From NCBI RefSeq assembly GCF_012933465.1, contig NZ_JABBND010000009.1:1-64000 (forward strand): a DNA stretch of 64,000 nucleotides. Direction: 5' to 3'. The number at the start of each line of letters is the position of its first letter. Position 1 is the first letter of the stretch. The translations under genes were made by a program, and so were the position numbers. Shown in pieces: positions 9,001 to 17,094 of this stretch. The notes beneath the pieces were generated by a model. That model was given only the letters and a program-made list of their open reading frames with translations, was not told the DNA's origin and did not search any database. Origin of the DNA: Actinomycetospora sp. TBRC 11914 (lineage in GTDB: Bacteria > Actinomycetota > Actinomycetes > Mycobacteriales > Pseudonocardiaceae).

Positions 9001-9449
9001 TCCCGCGCGGCGGCGAGCAGGGTGTCGACGTCGTCGGACGGGTCGGAGGAGTCGAGCACCGGGACGCCGGCCTCGCGGGCCGCCGCCACGGCCCGGTGCT
9101 TGTTCCCGGCCATCGCGAGCACGCGCGGCGGCGGGCCGATGAAGGTGATGCCGGCCTCGGCGCAGGCACCGGCGAGCTTCGGGTTCTCCGAGAGGAACCC
9201 GTAGCCGGGGTAGATCGCGTCGGCCCCGGCCTTCCGGGCGGCGCGGATCATCTCCTCGATCGAGAGGTACGCCCGGACCGGGTGGCCCGCCTCGCCGATC
9301 TGGTAGGCCTCGTCGGCCTTGAGCCGGTGCTCGGAGTTGCGGTCCTCGACGGGGAACACCGCCACCGTGGCGGCGCCGAGCTCGTAGGCGGCACGGAACC
9401 CCCGGATGGCGATCTCGCCGCGGTTGGCCACCAGCACCTTGCGGAACAT
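6069..9449 (-). CDS. pyc: Pyruvate carboxylase
   Basis: ATP- and biotin-dependent anaplerotic enzyme: pyruvate + HCO3- to oxaloacetate. 1126 aa, the full single-chain length. In order it has biotin carboxylase (MFRKVLVANRGEIAIRGFRA at the start, KAVAGGGGRGMR ATP-grasp loop, EMNPRIQVEHTVTEE), the carboxyltransferase barrel (DTTFRDAHQSLLATR, LHTHDTAGG), the allosteric/linker region, and a C-terminal biotinyl domain with EAMKMEAAI carrying the biotinylated Lys. The ATG at 9449 has a GGAGGGTGGAG site just upstream. A TAACGT box on the minus strand (9532-9527) could be its -10. Downstream rsmD overlaps its stop. Confidence 0.97.
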   Translation of the reverse strand: MFRKVLVANRGEIAIRGFRAAYELGAATVAVFPVEDRNSEHRLKADEAYQIGEAGHPVRAYLSIEEMIRAARKAGADAIYPGYGFLSENPKLAGACAEAGITFIGPPPRVLAMAGNKHRAVAAAREAGVPVLDSSDPSDDVDTLLAAAREMTFPLFVKAVAGGGGRGMRLVEEERGLRDALQAAMNEASSAFGDATVILEQAVVDPRHIEVQILADAQGHVMHLFERDCSVQRRHQKVVEIAPAPHLSPELRERICADAVRFATAIGYVNAGTVEFLLDRDGHHHFIEMNPRIQVEHTVTEEVADVDLVAAQMRIASGETLADLGLSQDAVALHGFALQCRITTEDPANEFRPDIGMISAYRSASGSGVRLDGGTAYAGAQISAHFDSLLVKVTCRGRDFTTAVRRARRALAEFRVRGVSTNIPFLMALLDDPDFRDGRVTTSFIADHPGLLSARAPADRGTRLMSYLADVTVNKPHGAPPDLVDPREKLPAVDLTAAPPDGSRRRLGELGPEGFAAWLREQSGVLVTDTTFRDAHQSLLATRVRTRDLVEIAPHVARTAPELLSLECWGGATYDVALRFLAEDPWERLARLREAVPNLCLQMLLRGRNTVGYTPYPTEVTDAFVAEAARVGIDVFRIFDALNDVGQMRPAIEAVRQSGGAVAEVALCYTGDLSDPAERLYTLDYYLRLAEQIVDAGAHVLAIKDMAGLLRPPAARRLVGALRERFDLPVHLHTHDTAGGQLATLTAAIDAGVDAVDAAVASMAGTTSQPSLSALVAATDHSDRTTGLSLDAVNALEPYWELVRKVYAPFEAGLTSPTGRVYTHEIPGGQLSNLRTQAVALGLGDRFEQVEDAYAAADRMLGHLVKVTPSSKVVGDLALHFVGAGVDPAAFEADPSRYDIPDSVIGFLRGELGDPPGGWPEPLRTRALEGRTERPGPADLSDDDRKGLEADRAATLNALLFPGPTREFREHRDTYGDTSVLRSQEFFYGLRPETEYAVDLEPGVQLLIALEAISEPDARGLRTVLMSLNGQLRPVQVRDRAVDTDVKVAEKADRSDPGHVAAPFAGVVTLGVAEGDRVAAGDTVGTIEAMKMEAAITAPRAGTVERLAIGSVQQVEGGDLVVVLSS

Positions 9450-9616
9450 CGACTCCACCCTCCGGGACCGGCCTCGCGACGTCGGGGAGCACCACCCTCC
9501 CCGCCCGGCGGGGTGGAGCGGGCGCGACGTTATCGCGGGTCCGGGTGCGCGGCCGTGGTCCTCGTCGCCCCGCGTGCGGTACCAAGGAGGAGTCACCCCG
9601 GCGAGGAGGGCACGCG

Positions 9617-10348
9617 ATGGCTGCCGACACCGTTCCCCTGCGACGCTCCGCCGTGCCCTGGCTCTACGGCCTCGCGGCGCTGCTGACCGTGCTCGTCCCG
9701 GTGGTCCTCCTCGGCGTCTGGGTCGGCGGGGCCGGCATCGGCGCCGCGCTGTTCGCCGCGGTCGCGGACCTCGTCGCCGCCGTGATCGCCGCGGCCACGG
9801 CGACGGTGCTGCTCGCCCGGCGGGGCGTCCGGCGGGTGCGCGCGACGGTGCTCGGCCACCCCGACGGCCGCGCCGGGCGCCTGGCCGCGCACGGTGCGGC
9901 ACGCTGGGTCCTCGCCCGCGACCGCTTCGCCGCCCTGCAGGCCGAGTACGCCCGGGCGGAGTCCGACCCGCACGAGATCGCCGCGCGCCCGGCCCTCCGC
10001 GACGTGTCGGTGCCCGCCACGGCCCGCTTCGTCGAGGCGCTCGGCGAGGCGCACGACCTCGCCACCCCGGGCGAGCCGGCCGACCCGCGCGACCGCGAGC
10101 GCTTCACGGCGGCGGTCGACCGGGCGGTGGCCGCGTGGGATGAGGCGTGCCGCACGGCCGACGCCCTGGCCGCCGCCACGGGGCCCGTGGTCACGGGACC
10201 GCCGGTCACGCCGCGGCCCACCCTCGCCCCCGGCACCGCGGGCCGGCCTCGGTCAGCGGGGAGCGACGAGTACGGGGCGGCCGCCCAGGCGGTCCGCGCC
10301 GCGGCCGCGCGCGGGGTGCGTGACCTGCGGGAACGGTTGCGGGCCTGA
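9617..10348 (+). CDS. Membrane-anchored protein of unknown function
   Basis: 243 aa. Two hydrophobic segments lie near residues 14-35 (PWLYGLAALLTVLVPVVLLG) and 42-65, followed by a basic stretch and a soluble, Ala/Arg-rich probably helical C-terminal part. No family was recognised. ATG 9617 follows GAGGAGGGC at good spacing. It diverges from pyc and converges with the NlpC/P60 gene. A role in the envelope is only a guess from the topology. Confidence 0.65.
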   Translation: MAADTVPLRRSAVPWLYGLAALLTVLVPVVLLGVWVGGAGIGAALFAAVADLVAAVIAAATATVLLARRGVRRVRATVLGHPDGRAGRLAAHGAARWVLARDRFAALQAEYARAESDPHEIAARPALRDVSVPATARFVEALGEAHDLATPGEPADPRDRERFTAAVDRAVAAWDEACRTADALAAATGPVVTGPPVTPRPTLAPGTAGRPRSAGSDEYGAAAQAVRAAAARGVRDLRERLRA

Positions 10349-10634
10349 CGCCGCGCACCCGGTCAGCGGCACGATGATGCGCTGAGTAGTGCTGTGCGCT
10401 AGCTCACTTCACCCGATCGAACCCGATTGGGGAGGCCGTCGTTGGGACATCCTCTCGGGAACGGGCGCCGCGACGAGCGGGGCCTGACGAGAGACCATCG
10501 GTGTATGGGAGCTGGGGAGCGTCCGTCCACCGAGCAAGGCCCGGGGTTCCCTTTCGGGGAGGGAGCCCCGGGCCGTTCTCGTGTGTGGGGCCGTTCCGGT
10601 GGCCGGGTCGTGCCGGCCGGTGCGCGGTGCGGTC
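10349..10634. other. Intergenic region between convergent genes
   Basis: 286 bases with no supportable coding frame. It holds the terminator hairpin at 10538-10574 and, near 10412-10435, a short repeat in which CCCGAT occurs twice around GAAC. Nothing else was recognised. Confidence 0.5.
10538..10574. terminator. Strong GC hairpin, likely terminator of the NlpC/P60 gene
   Basis: GGCCCGGGG (10538-10546) pairs perfectly with CCCCGGGCC (10566-10574), and the inner TTCCC can pair with GGGAG. The hairpin is about 60 bases downstream of the NlpC/P60 stop. There is no T-tract, as is usual in actinobacteria. Confidence 0.7.
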
Positions 10635-11531
10635 TCAGGCGACCCGGCGGGCGCCGACCGCGTTCTTCTCGATCTTCGACAGCGGCGTGTACTTGACGTC
10701 CTCGCCGCTGTTCGGCGCTTCGATGACCTTGCCGTTGCCGACGTACATGACGACGTGGCTCACGGGGCTGTAGAGGAAGATCAGGTCGCCGGGCTTGAGG
10801 TCGTCCATCGAGACCTCCTCGCCGACCTGCGACTGCGCGGCCGAGGTGCGCGGGAGGTCCTTGCCGGCCTGCTCGAAGGCGTACTGCATGAGCCCGGAGC
10901 AGTCGAAGGAGTTCGGGCCGGTGGCGCCCCAGACGTAGGGCTTGCCGAGCTTCGACTCCGCGGCGTCGATCGCGTCGGCGGCGATCGACGACGGCTGGTC
11001 CGCGGCGGGCTTCGCGGCCGGCTCGGGCGCGGCGGCAGCATGGCGGGCGGACGCGGCGACCGTCTTGTACTGCGGCGCCTCGACGTGCGACGCGGCCGGG
11101 ACGACCGGCATCACGGTGGTGACCGAGGGGGCCTGCACCTGGTGCGAGGCGCCCTGCAGCGACAGGTTGCTGGACGCGAGGCTCGTCGGGAGCGCGACCT
11201 CGCCGGTGGTGGCGGGCTCGTCGCTCGGGAGGAGGCCGTGGGCGGCGGCGCCGCCCGCGCCGGCGAGGGCGCCGAGGGCGGCGAGCGAGAGGCCCGCGGT
11301 GCGCGCGGCGCGGTTCAGCGGCGCCGGGCCCGGGCGCTGGTCGCGCCGCGGCTGCGGGCCACCGGGACGGGGACCCCGGGGGCCGACCGGGCGGCCGTCG
11401 CCGGGGGCGCCGTGCGCGGCGCGGCCGGTCCACTCCTGCGGGATCGGCCCGAGCGAGCCCGTCGTCGCGGCGTCGGGCGCGCGGTGGCGCCCGGCGGGAA
11501 CAGGCCTGACCGGAGGAAGGACAGCGGTCAT
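10635..11531 (-). CDS. Secreted NlpC/P60 peptidoglycan endopeptidase
   Basis: 298 aa. The first 75 residues are Pro/Arg/Gly-rich, then comes a hydrophobic segment (AGLSLAALGALAGAGGAAAHG, about 80-100) serving as signal or anchor, a linker, and a C-terminal NlpC/P60 domain (about 190-298). The catalytic Cys is in FDCSGLMQYAF (C211), with the His in SHVVMYVGNG and a polar third residue near VIEAP. Such enzymes cleave D-gamma-glutamyl-mesoDAP bonds during growth and daughter-cell separation. ATG 11531 follows GAGGAG. The long cytoplasmic basic N terminus is unusual for a simple signal peptide. Confidence 0.88.
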   Translation of the reverse strand: MTAVLPPVRPVPAGRHRAPDAATTGSLGPIPQEWTGRAAHGAPGDGRPVGPRGPRPGGPQPRRDQRPGPAPLNRAARTAGLSLAALGALAGAGGAAAHGLLPSDEPATTGEVALPTSLASSNLSLQGASHQVQAPSVTTVMPVVPAASHVEAPQYKTVAASARHAAAAPEPAAKPAADQPSSIAADAIDAAESKLGKPYVWGATGPNSFDCSGLMQYAFEQAGKDLPRTSAAQSQVGEEVSMDDLKPGDLIFLYSPVSHVVMYVGNGKVIEAPNSGEDVKYTPLSKIEKNAVGARRVA

Positions 11532-11982
11532 GCGGGGTCTCCTCACCCGACGGCGACCGGACGAGGACGGCACGCGACCGTTCCCTGGTCGGCCCGACCG
11601 CTGGGGAGTGCTGCGGGCCGACGATCTCCGTCCCGTCCTGGACGTCCACGCGCTCCGGGGAGGCCGCCGAACGGGAGTCGGGCGAAACGGCCGAGCGCAT
11701 CGGCACGCTGTTGCGGACCGACCGCCAGACCGTAACCGAACCGTGACCGGTGTGGCCCGGGCAGGACCTGGGTGTCGCGCCCGGAGGTCGCCCCCGCGCG
11801 GTGATCGGCGAGCGCCCCGTACCCGGATGGTCACCCGCTGTTCGCCCCGGCGACCGCGCGCGGCGCGCCGCCCGTCGGCCGTCCGGACCGCTCGACCCCC
11901 GTGGGAGCCGTTCGGGGGCGGTCGGTGGACCGTTCAGAGCCGTGCCGGGCCGTGCAAGGCCGTGCAGAACCGTCCAGAGTCC
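11532..11982. other. 451-base upstream region of the NlpC/P60 gene
   Basis: No convincing gene. It must contain the minus-strand promoter for the NlpC/P60 gene; a candidate TACGGT -10 occurs on the minus strand near 11728-11733. Between about 11938 and 11975 the short motif GCCGTGC is repeated three times with small spacers. I looked for the c-di-AMP (ydaO) riboswitch common upstream of such genes and could not see its conserved blocks. Confidence 0.45.
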
Positions 11983-14250
11983 TCAGAGCCGGTCGAGGAA
12001 GCGGGCGCCCTCGTCACCGACGACCGCACGGACGAGCCCGACCAGCCGCGGGTGCCGGGCCAGCGCCGGGTCCTCCTCGAGCACCGTCCGCGCCACCTCC
12101 CGCGCCTCGGCGATCTCCTCGCCGTGCCGGCGCACCGAGAGGAAGCGCAGCGTGCTCATCCGCCCGGCCTGCTCGGTACCGAGCACGTCGCCCTCGCTGC
12201 GCAGCTCCAGGTCCAGGTCGGCCATGGCGAACCCGTCCGAGATCTCGGCGATGCGCTCCAGCCGGGTCATCGCCGGGCTGCCCGGCGCCGCGTCGGTCAC
12301 GAGGAAGCACGACGCGGGCGACGTACCCCGGCCGACGCGGCCGCGGAGCTGGTGGAGCTGCGAGACCCCGAACCGCTCGGCGTCGAGCACCACGATCGCC
12401 GTGGCGTTGGGGACGTCGACACCCACCTCGACGACGGTCGTCGCGACCAGCACGTCGATGTCCCCCGCGCCGAAGCGGCGCATCACGTCGTCCTTCTCCT
12501 CGGCGGGCAGCCTGCCGTGCAGGATCTCGACCCGCAGCCCGGCCAGCGGCCCGGCGACGAGCAGCTCGGCCACCTCCAGGACCCCGAGGGGCGGGCGCCG
12601 CTCCTCCCCGTCGGCGGCGTCGTCGGGGGAGGCCGACCCGTCCGCCTGGTCGCCGGGGTCGGCGGGCTCGTCGTCGCCGATGCGCGGGCAGACGACGTAG
12701 GCCTGGTGGCCGGCGTCGACCTCCTCGCGCACCCGTTCCCACACCCGCGCGAGCCACTTCGGGAGCCCGCCGGGCACGGCCCGCGTCCCGATCGGCTGCC
12801 GCCCGGCGGGCAGCTCGTCGAGCACGGAGACGTCGAGGTCGCCGTAGAGGGTGAGGGCGACGGTGCGCGGGATCGGGGTCGCCGTCATCACCAGCAGGTG
12901 CGGCACGGTGTCCCCGGTGCGGGACCGGAGCTCGTCGCGCTGGCGGACCCCGAAGCGGTGCTGCTCGTCGACGACGACGAGGCCGAGGTCGGCGAAGCCC
13001 ACGCCCTCCTGGATCACCGCGTGCGTGCCGACCACGATCCCGGCCGCCCCGGACTGCACGTCGAGGAGGGCCGCCCGGCGGTCCTTCGCCGACAGCGAGC
13101 CCGTGAGCAGGACGACGCGCGTGGCCCGGTCGCTGGTGTCGAGCTCGACCGGCTCGGGCAGGGCATCGGCGGCGTCGTCGAACAGCGCCGCGGGCTCCCC
13201 CGCCCGGCCCAGCGGGCCGAGCATGGCGCGCAGCGACCGGGCGTGCTGGGCGGCGAGGACCTCGGTGGGCGCGAGGAGCACGGCCTGGCGCCCGGCGTCG
13301 ACGACCTGCAGCATCGCCCGCAGCGCCACCACGGTCTTGCCGGACCCGACGTCGCCCTGCAGTAGCCGGTTGAGCGGTCGGGTGCCCGCGAGGGACTCCG
13401 CGAGGTCGGCCCCGACCTTCTGCTGCCCGGCGGTCAGCGCGAACGGCAGGCGGGCGTCGAAGGCCGCCGCCAGGCCGTCGGCGGTCCGCGGGCAGGACGG
13501 CGCCGGGCGGTCGGACGCGGCGAGCTTCTCGCCCTGCAGGACGAGCTGGAGGGCCAGCGCCTCGTCCCAGGTCAGCCGGCGCATCGCGGGCTTCGTGTCC
13601 TCGAGCGTGGCCGGCAGGTGGATGTCGCGCAGCGCCCGGCCCAGCCCGACGAGGCCGTGGCGGCGGCGGATCTCCTCCGGGACCGGGTCCACCGGGTCGT
13701 CGAACACGTCGAGGGTCTGGCGGACCGCGGCGAGCAGGTCCCAGGTCTGGACGTTGCGGGTGGCGGGGTAGATGGGCGTGACCGGGGGGAGCTTGAGCGA
13801 CTCCTCCCCCCCACCGTCGTCGTCCTCGCCGTCGGCCCGGATCTTGCGGGCCTGGGGGGTGTCGAGCTGCCAGCCCCCGCGAAAGCGCTGCAGCTTGCCG
13901 GCGAACATCGCCCGGCTGCCGCGCGGCATCTGCAGGTGGCGCCAGGGCTGGTTGAAGAAGGTGACGCCGAGCTCGATCGACCCGACCGAGATCTGCATGC
14001 TCGTGATGTCCAGCAGGCCGCGGCCCCCGCGCCGGGGACGGCGCTGGTGGGTGACGCGCTCGACCTCGGCCACGACCGTGACGTAGGTGCCCTCGCGCAG
14101 CTCCCGCGGGTCCATGGCCCCGAGGTCGTTCACCAGCTGGTACTTCCGCGGGAGGTGACGCAGGAGGTCACCGACGGTGTCCATCCCGAGGTGCTTGCGC
14201 AGCGCGGCCGCCGAGCGCCCGCCGAGGGCCGCCGCGAGGGGGGAGTCCAT
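11983..14250 (-). CDS. recG: ATP-dependent DNA helicase RecG
   Basis: 755-aa branch-migration helicase that remodels stalled forks and Holliday junctions. An N-terminal wedge/OB domain (DTVGDLLRHLPRKYQL; ITSMQISVGSIELGVTFFNQPW) precedes helicase motifs: QGDVGSGKTVVALRAML (Walker A), VVDEQHRFGVRQR (DEQH, Walker B), MTATPIPRT, and the C-terminal QLHQLRGRVGRG. ATG 14250 gives the family-like start MDSPLAAAL; the open frame to 14343 lacks further conservation. In mycobacteria a DhaL/FakA-like gene lies between recG and rpmB; it is absent here and rpmB diverges directly. Confidence 0.95.
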   Translation of the reverse strand: MDSPLAAALGGRSAAALRKHLGMDTVGDLLRHLPRKYQLVNDLGAMDPRELREGTYVTVVAEVERVTHQRRPRRGGRGLLDITSMQISVGSIELGVTFFNQPWRHLQMPRGSRAMFAGKLQRFRGGWQLDTPQARKIRADGEDDDGGGEESLKLPPVTPIYPATRNVQTWDLLAAVRQTLDVFDDPVDPVPEEIRRRHGLVGLGRALRDIHLPATLEDTKPAMRRLTWDEALALQLVLQGEKLAASDRPAPSCPRTADGLAAAFDARLPFALTAGQQKVGADLAESLAGTRPLNRLLQGDVGSGKTVVALRAMLQVVDAGRQAVLLAPTEVLAAQHARSLRAMLGPLGRAGEPAALFDDAADALPEPVELDTSDRATRVVLLTGSLSAKDRRAALLDVQSGAAGIVVGTHAVIQEGVGFADLGLVVVDEQHRFGVRQRDELRSRTGDTVPHLLVMTATPIPRTVALTLYGDLDVSVLDELPAGRQPIGTRAVPGGLPKWLARVWERVREEVDAGHQAYVVCPRIGDDEPADPGDQADGSASPDDAADGEERRPPLGVLEVAELLVAGPLAGLRVEILHGRLPAEEKDDVMRRFGAGDIDVLVATTVVEVGVDVPNATAIVVLDAERFGVSQLHQLRGRVGRGTSPASCFLVTDAAPGSPAMTRLERIAEISDGFAMADLDLELRSEGDVLGTEQAGRMSTLRFLSVRRHGEEIAEAREVARTVLEEDPALARHPRLVGLVRAVVGDEGARFLDRL

Positions 14251-14356
14251 GTCCACCACGGGGTGAAGGTTCTCATCCCCCACCGACGGCGTGGCCGACT
14301 CAGCCGCACGCGGCGCCCCGGGACCCCCGGCCGCCGGGTCCACCCGGCCGCTCGGT

Positions 14357-14362
14357 TACGCT
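14357..14362 (+). promoter_or_regulatory. Candidate -10 box of rpmB
   Basis: TACGCT fits the actinobacterial sigma-A -10 pattern TANNNT and lies 70 bases before the rpmB start, in the short gap between divergent recG and rpmB. No clear -35 was found. Confidence 0.35.
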
Positions 14363-14431
14363 GGAGTCCTGTCGCGCGGGAGCTCGTCCGCCGCGCGCTC
14401 CGGTGATCGGCGATCTCGAGAGGTGTTCGAA

Positions 14432-14623
14432 GTGGCTGCGGTGTGCGACGTGTGCGCGAAGGGCCCCGGGTTCGGGAAGTCGGTCTCGCACTCCCACCGC
14501 CGGACCAACCGCCGGTGGAACCCGAACGTGCAGACGGTGCACGCCCGCATCGGCAAGGGCAACCGCCAGCGGCTCAACGTCTGCACCTCCTGCCTGAAGG
14601 CGGGCAAGGTCAGCCGCGCCTGA
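14432..14623 (+). CDS. rpmB: 50S ribosomal protein L28
   Basis: 63-aa L28. It begins at GTG 14432 as [20 protein letters not shown] and contains [13 protein letters not shown], with paired cysteines CDVC and CTSC forming a zinc ribbon, hence the zinc-dependent (C+) form. GAGAGGTG is the ribosome-binding site. Two hairpins follow the stop. Actinobacteria often have C+ and C- copies switched by Zur; no Zur box was recognised here. Confidence 0.95.
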   Translation: MAAVCDVCAKGPGFGKSVSHSHRRTNRRWNPNVQTVHARIGKGNRQRLNVCTSCLKAGKVSRA

Positions 14624-14629
14624 CCCCCT

Positions 14630-14693
14630 CCCCGGCCGGCGGCCGGGGAACCACGCGCCACCTCGGGCCCGGCCTCGTGCCGGGCCCGAGGTG
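14630..14693 (+). terminator. Double-hairpin terminator after rpmB
   Basis: CCCCGGCC (14630-14637) pairs with GGCCGGGG (14641-14648). A second perfect 14-bp stem, CACCTCGGGCCCGG (14659-14672) with CCGGGCCCGAGGTG (14680-14693), encloses a 7-base loop. The tandem arrangement directly after the stop is a typical actinobacterial strong terminator. Confidence 0.75.
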
Positions 14694-14694
14694 T

Positions 14695-14745
14695 GTCAGG
14701 GGGGTGCCAGGGTCAGCGGAGTGCCGGGGTCAGGGGCGTGCCGAC
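14695..14745. repeat. Three tandem 17-bp repeats
   Basis: Three adjoining copies of roughly GTCAGGGGNGTGCCNGG at 14695-14711, 14712-14728 and 14729-14745. The last copy overlaps the 3' end of the DUF397 gene. The copies differ at a few positions, so this is a decayed minisatellite. Confidence 0.65.
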
Positions 14746-14933
14746 CCGGCGTCGCACCCCGCCAGGTCGTCGAACTCGCCGTCCTTGGCGCCGCGCACGA
14801 AGGCGTCGACCTCGGCGCGCGTGTAGTGCAGCACCGGACCCTCCGCGTCCCCCGCCGCCCGGACCAGGAGCCCGCCGTCGGCCAGCCGGGCCGTCTCGAT
14901 GCCCGCCCCGCTCGGTGTCCACGTCGGTACCAC
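14730..14933 (-). CDS. DUF397 domain protein
   Basis: 67-aa protein made of one DUF397 domain: W-TPSGAGIETARL near the start, then DGGLLVRAAGD and HYTRAEVDAFVRGAKDGEFD, the usual end. GTG 14933 has a strong GGGGGAGG upstream. DUF397 proteins in actinomycetes are usually paired with a DUF5753/XRE regulator and belong to BldB/WhiJ-like developmental systems; no such partner lies beside this one. The last ten residues fall in a tandem-repeat tract. It is too short to have appeared as a separate long frame. Confidence 0.8.
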   Translation of the reverse strand: MVPTWTPSGAGIETARLADGGLLVRAAGDAEGPVLHYTRAEVDAFVRGAKDGEFDDLAGCDAGSARP

Positions 14934-15075
14934 GGTCCTCCCCCCGGTGCACGCGTCGCGACCGCGGCACGTGCCGTCGGCAGACGCACATGCGGTCGTC
15001 CTTGCGCCTGCACGGTACGTAGGTGAAGATCGAACGACAGCCACCAGAGCCGATGAGCGACGAACGGGGGACGCG

Positions 15076-15531
15076 GTGAGCCGACCGGATCCGGACCCGG
15101 CCGCCGAGCCCCGCGTCCCCCGCGCCGAGCGCACGGTGCACCGTCGCTCGGCCCCGGTGCCGCTGCGGGTGGTGGCGCAACGTCTCACCCCCGAGGAGGC
15201 CGCCCGTCCGGCCGCGCCCGTTCCCGCTCCCCGTCCGGCGCCGGGCCCGGCCGCCGGGGCCCGTCCGGCGGCGGGCGCGGTGGCCACGCTCGAGGCCGCG
15301 CCGCCGTCCTCACCGGAGGCCGCCGGCCTGCCCGTCCGGGCCGACCGGCCCCTGCCCGTCCTCGACCGGCGGCCCCGCCGCAGGCCGTTCGCCCGCCTGC
15401 TCGCGCTGGTGCGCGGCCGGCGCCGGGCCGAGGGCTGCGGGCGGCACCGGCCCGACACCATCCCCACCAGCGGGTGGAGCATGTTCGCCCCGCACCGGCG
15501 CTCGCGGCGCCGCTTCGGCGCGCGGCGCTGA
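15076..15531 (+). CDS. Hypothetical proline/arginine-rich protein
   Basis: 151 aa from GTG 15076; very rich in Ala, Pro and Arg, with no recognised domain. The middle (about 50-75) is an Ala-Pro low-complexity stretch and the C terminus is strongly basic. It diverges from the DUF397 gene and converges with ung. High-GC DNA yields spurious frames easily, so this call rests on frame length, position and a GGGGGACGC tract upstream only; it may be rapidly evolving or not a gene. Confidence 0.4.
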   Translation: MSRPDPDPAAEPRVPRAERTVHRRSAPVPLRVVAQRLTPEEAARPAAPVPAPRPAPGPAAGARPAAGAVATLEAAPPSSPEAAGLPVRADRPLPVLDRRPRRRPFARLLALVRGRRRAEGCGRHRPDTIPTSGWSMFAPHRRSRRRFGARR

Positions 15532-15571
15532 CCCGCGGGATCCACCACCGGCCCCGCGGGCCTCATGGGTC

Positions 15572-16252
15572 TCAGGGCAGGCGCCAGTCCACCGGGTCGT
15601 CGCCGAGCTCCTCGAGGTAGGCGTTGACGCGGCTGAACGGCCGGGAGCCGAAGAAGCCGCCGGCGGCCGACATCGGGCTCGGGTGGGCCGACTCGACCGT
15701 GGGCACGTCCTCGCCCAGGAGCGGGGCGAGCGAGCGGGCGTCACGTCCCCAGAGGATCGCGACGAGGGGCTGGTCGATGCGGTCGACCAGGGCGCGGATG
15801 GCCTGCTCGGTGACCTTCTCCCACCCCTTGTTGCGGTGGGAGCCGGGAGCCCCGGGCGCCACGGTGAGCACGCGATTGAGGAGCAGGACGCCCTGCTCGG
15901 TCCACGGGGAGAGGTCGCCGGTGGCGGGCGGCGGGTGGCCGAGGTCCTCGCCGTACTCGCGGAAGATGTTCTGCAGGCTCTTGGGCAGCGGGCGCACGTC
16001 GGGCGCGACCGAGAAGGACAGGCCGACGGCGTGGCCGGGCGTCGGGTAGGGGTCCTGGCCGACCACGAGCACCCGCACGTCGGAGAACGGCTGGGAGAAC
16101 GCCCGGAGCACGTTGGCCCCCGACGGGAGGTAGGTGCGGCCCGCGGCGACCTCGGCGCGCAGGAAGTCGCCCATCGCCGCCACGTCCTCGGCCACCGGTT
16201 CGAGGGCCTGCGCCCAGCCGGCCTCGACGGTCTCGGAGAGGGGGCGCGCCAT
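15572..16252 (-). CDS. ung: Uracil-DNA glycosylase (family 1)
   Basis: 226-aa enzyme that removes uracil from DNA. Motifs: [21 protein letters not shown], with the catalytic Asp (GQDPYP), [10 protein letters not shown], and [18 protein letters not shown] with the catalytic His. ATG 16252 is preferred over GTG 16255. It follows the Rv2976c position relative to rpmB and thiL, though the glycolate operon is inserted between ung and thiL here. Confidence 0.96.
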   Translation of the reverse strand: MARPLSETVEAGWAQALEPVAEDVAAMGDFLRAEVAAGRTYLPSGANVLRAFSQPFSDVRVLVVGQDPYPTPGHAVGLSFSVAPDVRPLPKSLQNIFREYGEDLGHPPPATGDLSPWTEQGVLLLNRVLTVAPGAPGSHRNKGWEKVTEQAIRALVDRIDQPLVAILWGRDARSLAPLLGEDVPTVESAHPSPMSAAGGFFGSRPFSRVNAYLEELGDDPVDWRLP

Positions 16253-16334
16253 CACGTGTCCCGGTCCTCGGTCGCCACGGCGATCACGCTAGCCGCGGGC
16301 GGGGCCGCCACCGCGTGGGGGTCGCGCCGCCCGG

Positions 16335-16865
16335 TCAGCCCGCGAGGTCCCGGGCGCAGCAGATGCTGCCGGGCTCGTCGCGGTAGACGCCGAAGCGGGG
16401 GATGCGGCGGTAGCCGCGCTCGGCGTAGAACGCCAGCGCCTCGGGCTGGCGGTCACCGGTCTCGAGGACGGTGCGGCGGCACCCGGCCGCACGGGCGGTG
16501 CGCTCGAGCTCGGCGAGCACCGCGGTCGCGAGGCCCCGCCGCCGGTGGGCCGGGTCGACCCACATCCGCTTGATCTCCGCGTCGTCGGGGCGCAGGACCC
16601 CGCGGTCCTCCGGGGCGACCGAGCCGGCGGTGTGCCGGCGCCAGCCGCCGCAGCACACCGGCCCGGTCCCCGGCAGGGCCCCGAGCAGGAACAGGCCTCG
16701 CGGGGCGGCGAACTCGGCGGGGTCGACCGGCGTGCGGTCGGCCCCGCCGTAGCGCTCGGTGTAGAAGGCCTGGACCGCGTCGACGAACCGGACGCTGCGG
16801 GGGTCGTCGTAGGCGGCGACCTCCAGCACCAGCCCGTCCGGGCCGGCGACCGACCCGGCCGTCAC
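16335..16865 (-). CDS. GNAT family N-acetyltransferase
   Basis: 176 aa with a complete GNAT core: KRMWVDPAHRRRGLATAVLAELE carries the acetyl-CoA P-loop (RRRGLA), followed by VLETGDRQPEALAFYAERGYRRI, typical motif B. Substrate unknown; similar proteins acetylate small amines or amino acids. GTG 16865 is chosen; the frame stays open further upstream but without conservation. It diverges from the IclR-led operon. Confidence 0.78.
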   Translation of the reverse strand: MTAGSVAGPDGLVLEVAAYDDPRSVRFVDAVQAFYTERYGGADRTPVDPAEFAAPRGLFLLGALPGTGPVCCGGWRRHTAGSVAPEDRGVLRPDDAEIKRMWVDPAHRRRGLATAVLAELERTARAAGCRRTVLETGDRQPEALAFYAERGYRRIPRFGVYRDEPGSICCARDLAG

Positions 16866-17013
16866 CTCGGTCGACGAGCGCGTCGGCGGGCCTGCCGGCG
16901 GTCGGCCGTGGACCTGGGGAGCTCGACACCCGTCGACGGCATGACTGCGTGCTCCTCCCCGTGACGTGGTGGCACCGCCGACGGTACTTCCCCGGCGCTC
17001 CCCTCCACAGCGC

Positions 17014-17038
17014 GGAACTTGTTTCCCGCATCGCGGAA
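17014..17038. promoter_or_regulatory. Candidate IclR operator (three alternating half-sites)
   Basis: GGAA (17014-17017), TTCC (17023-17026) and GGAA (17035-17038) form two overlapping inverted repeats, including TTCCCGCATCGCGGAA, 57 bases before the IclR start. Spaced GGAA/TTCC dyads are typical of IclR-family operators. Autoregulation and control of the downstream glc genes is inferred. Confidence 0.45.
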
Positions 17039-17094
17039 TGGTGCACTGGCCCCGCCGTGGGCCGGGCCAGGGGTACCCGGACAGGAGGTGCGCC

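Noticed and set aside
5491-9630. Very long minus-strand open frame overlapping pyc and rsmD
   Set aside because: The pyc portion is out of frame with the conserved carboxylase; only the rsmD end is real. Long antisense or shifted frames are expected at about 74% GC.
11532-11982. c-di-AMP riboswitch upstream of the NlpC/P60 gene
   Set aside because: The conserved blocks of the ydaO motif are not visible; the region is only GC-rich spacer with short repeats.
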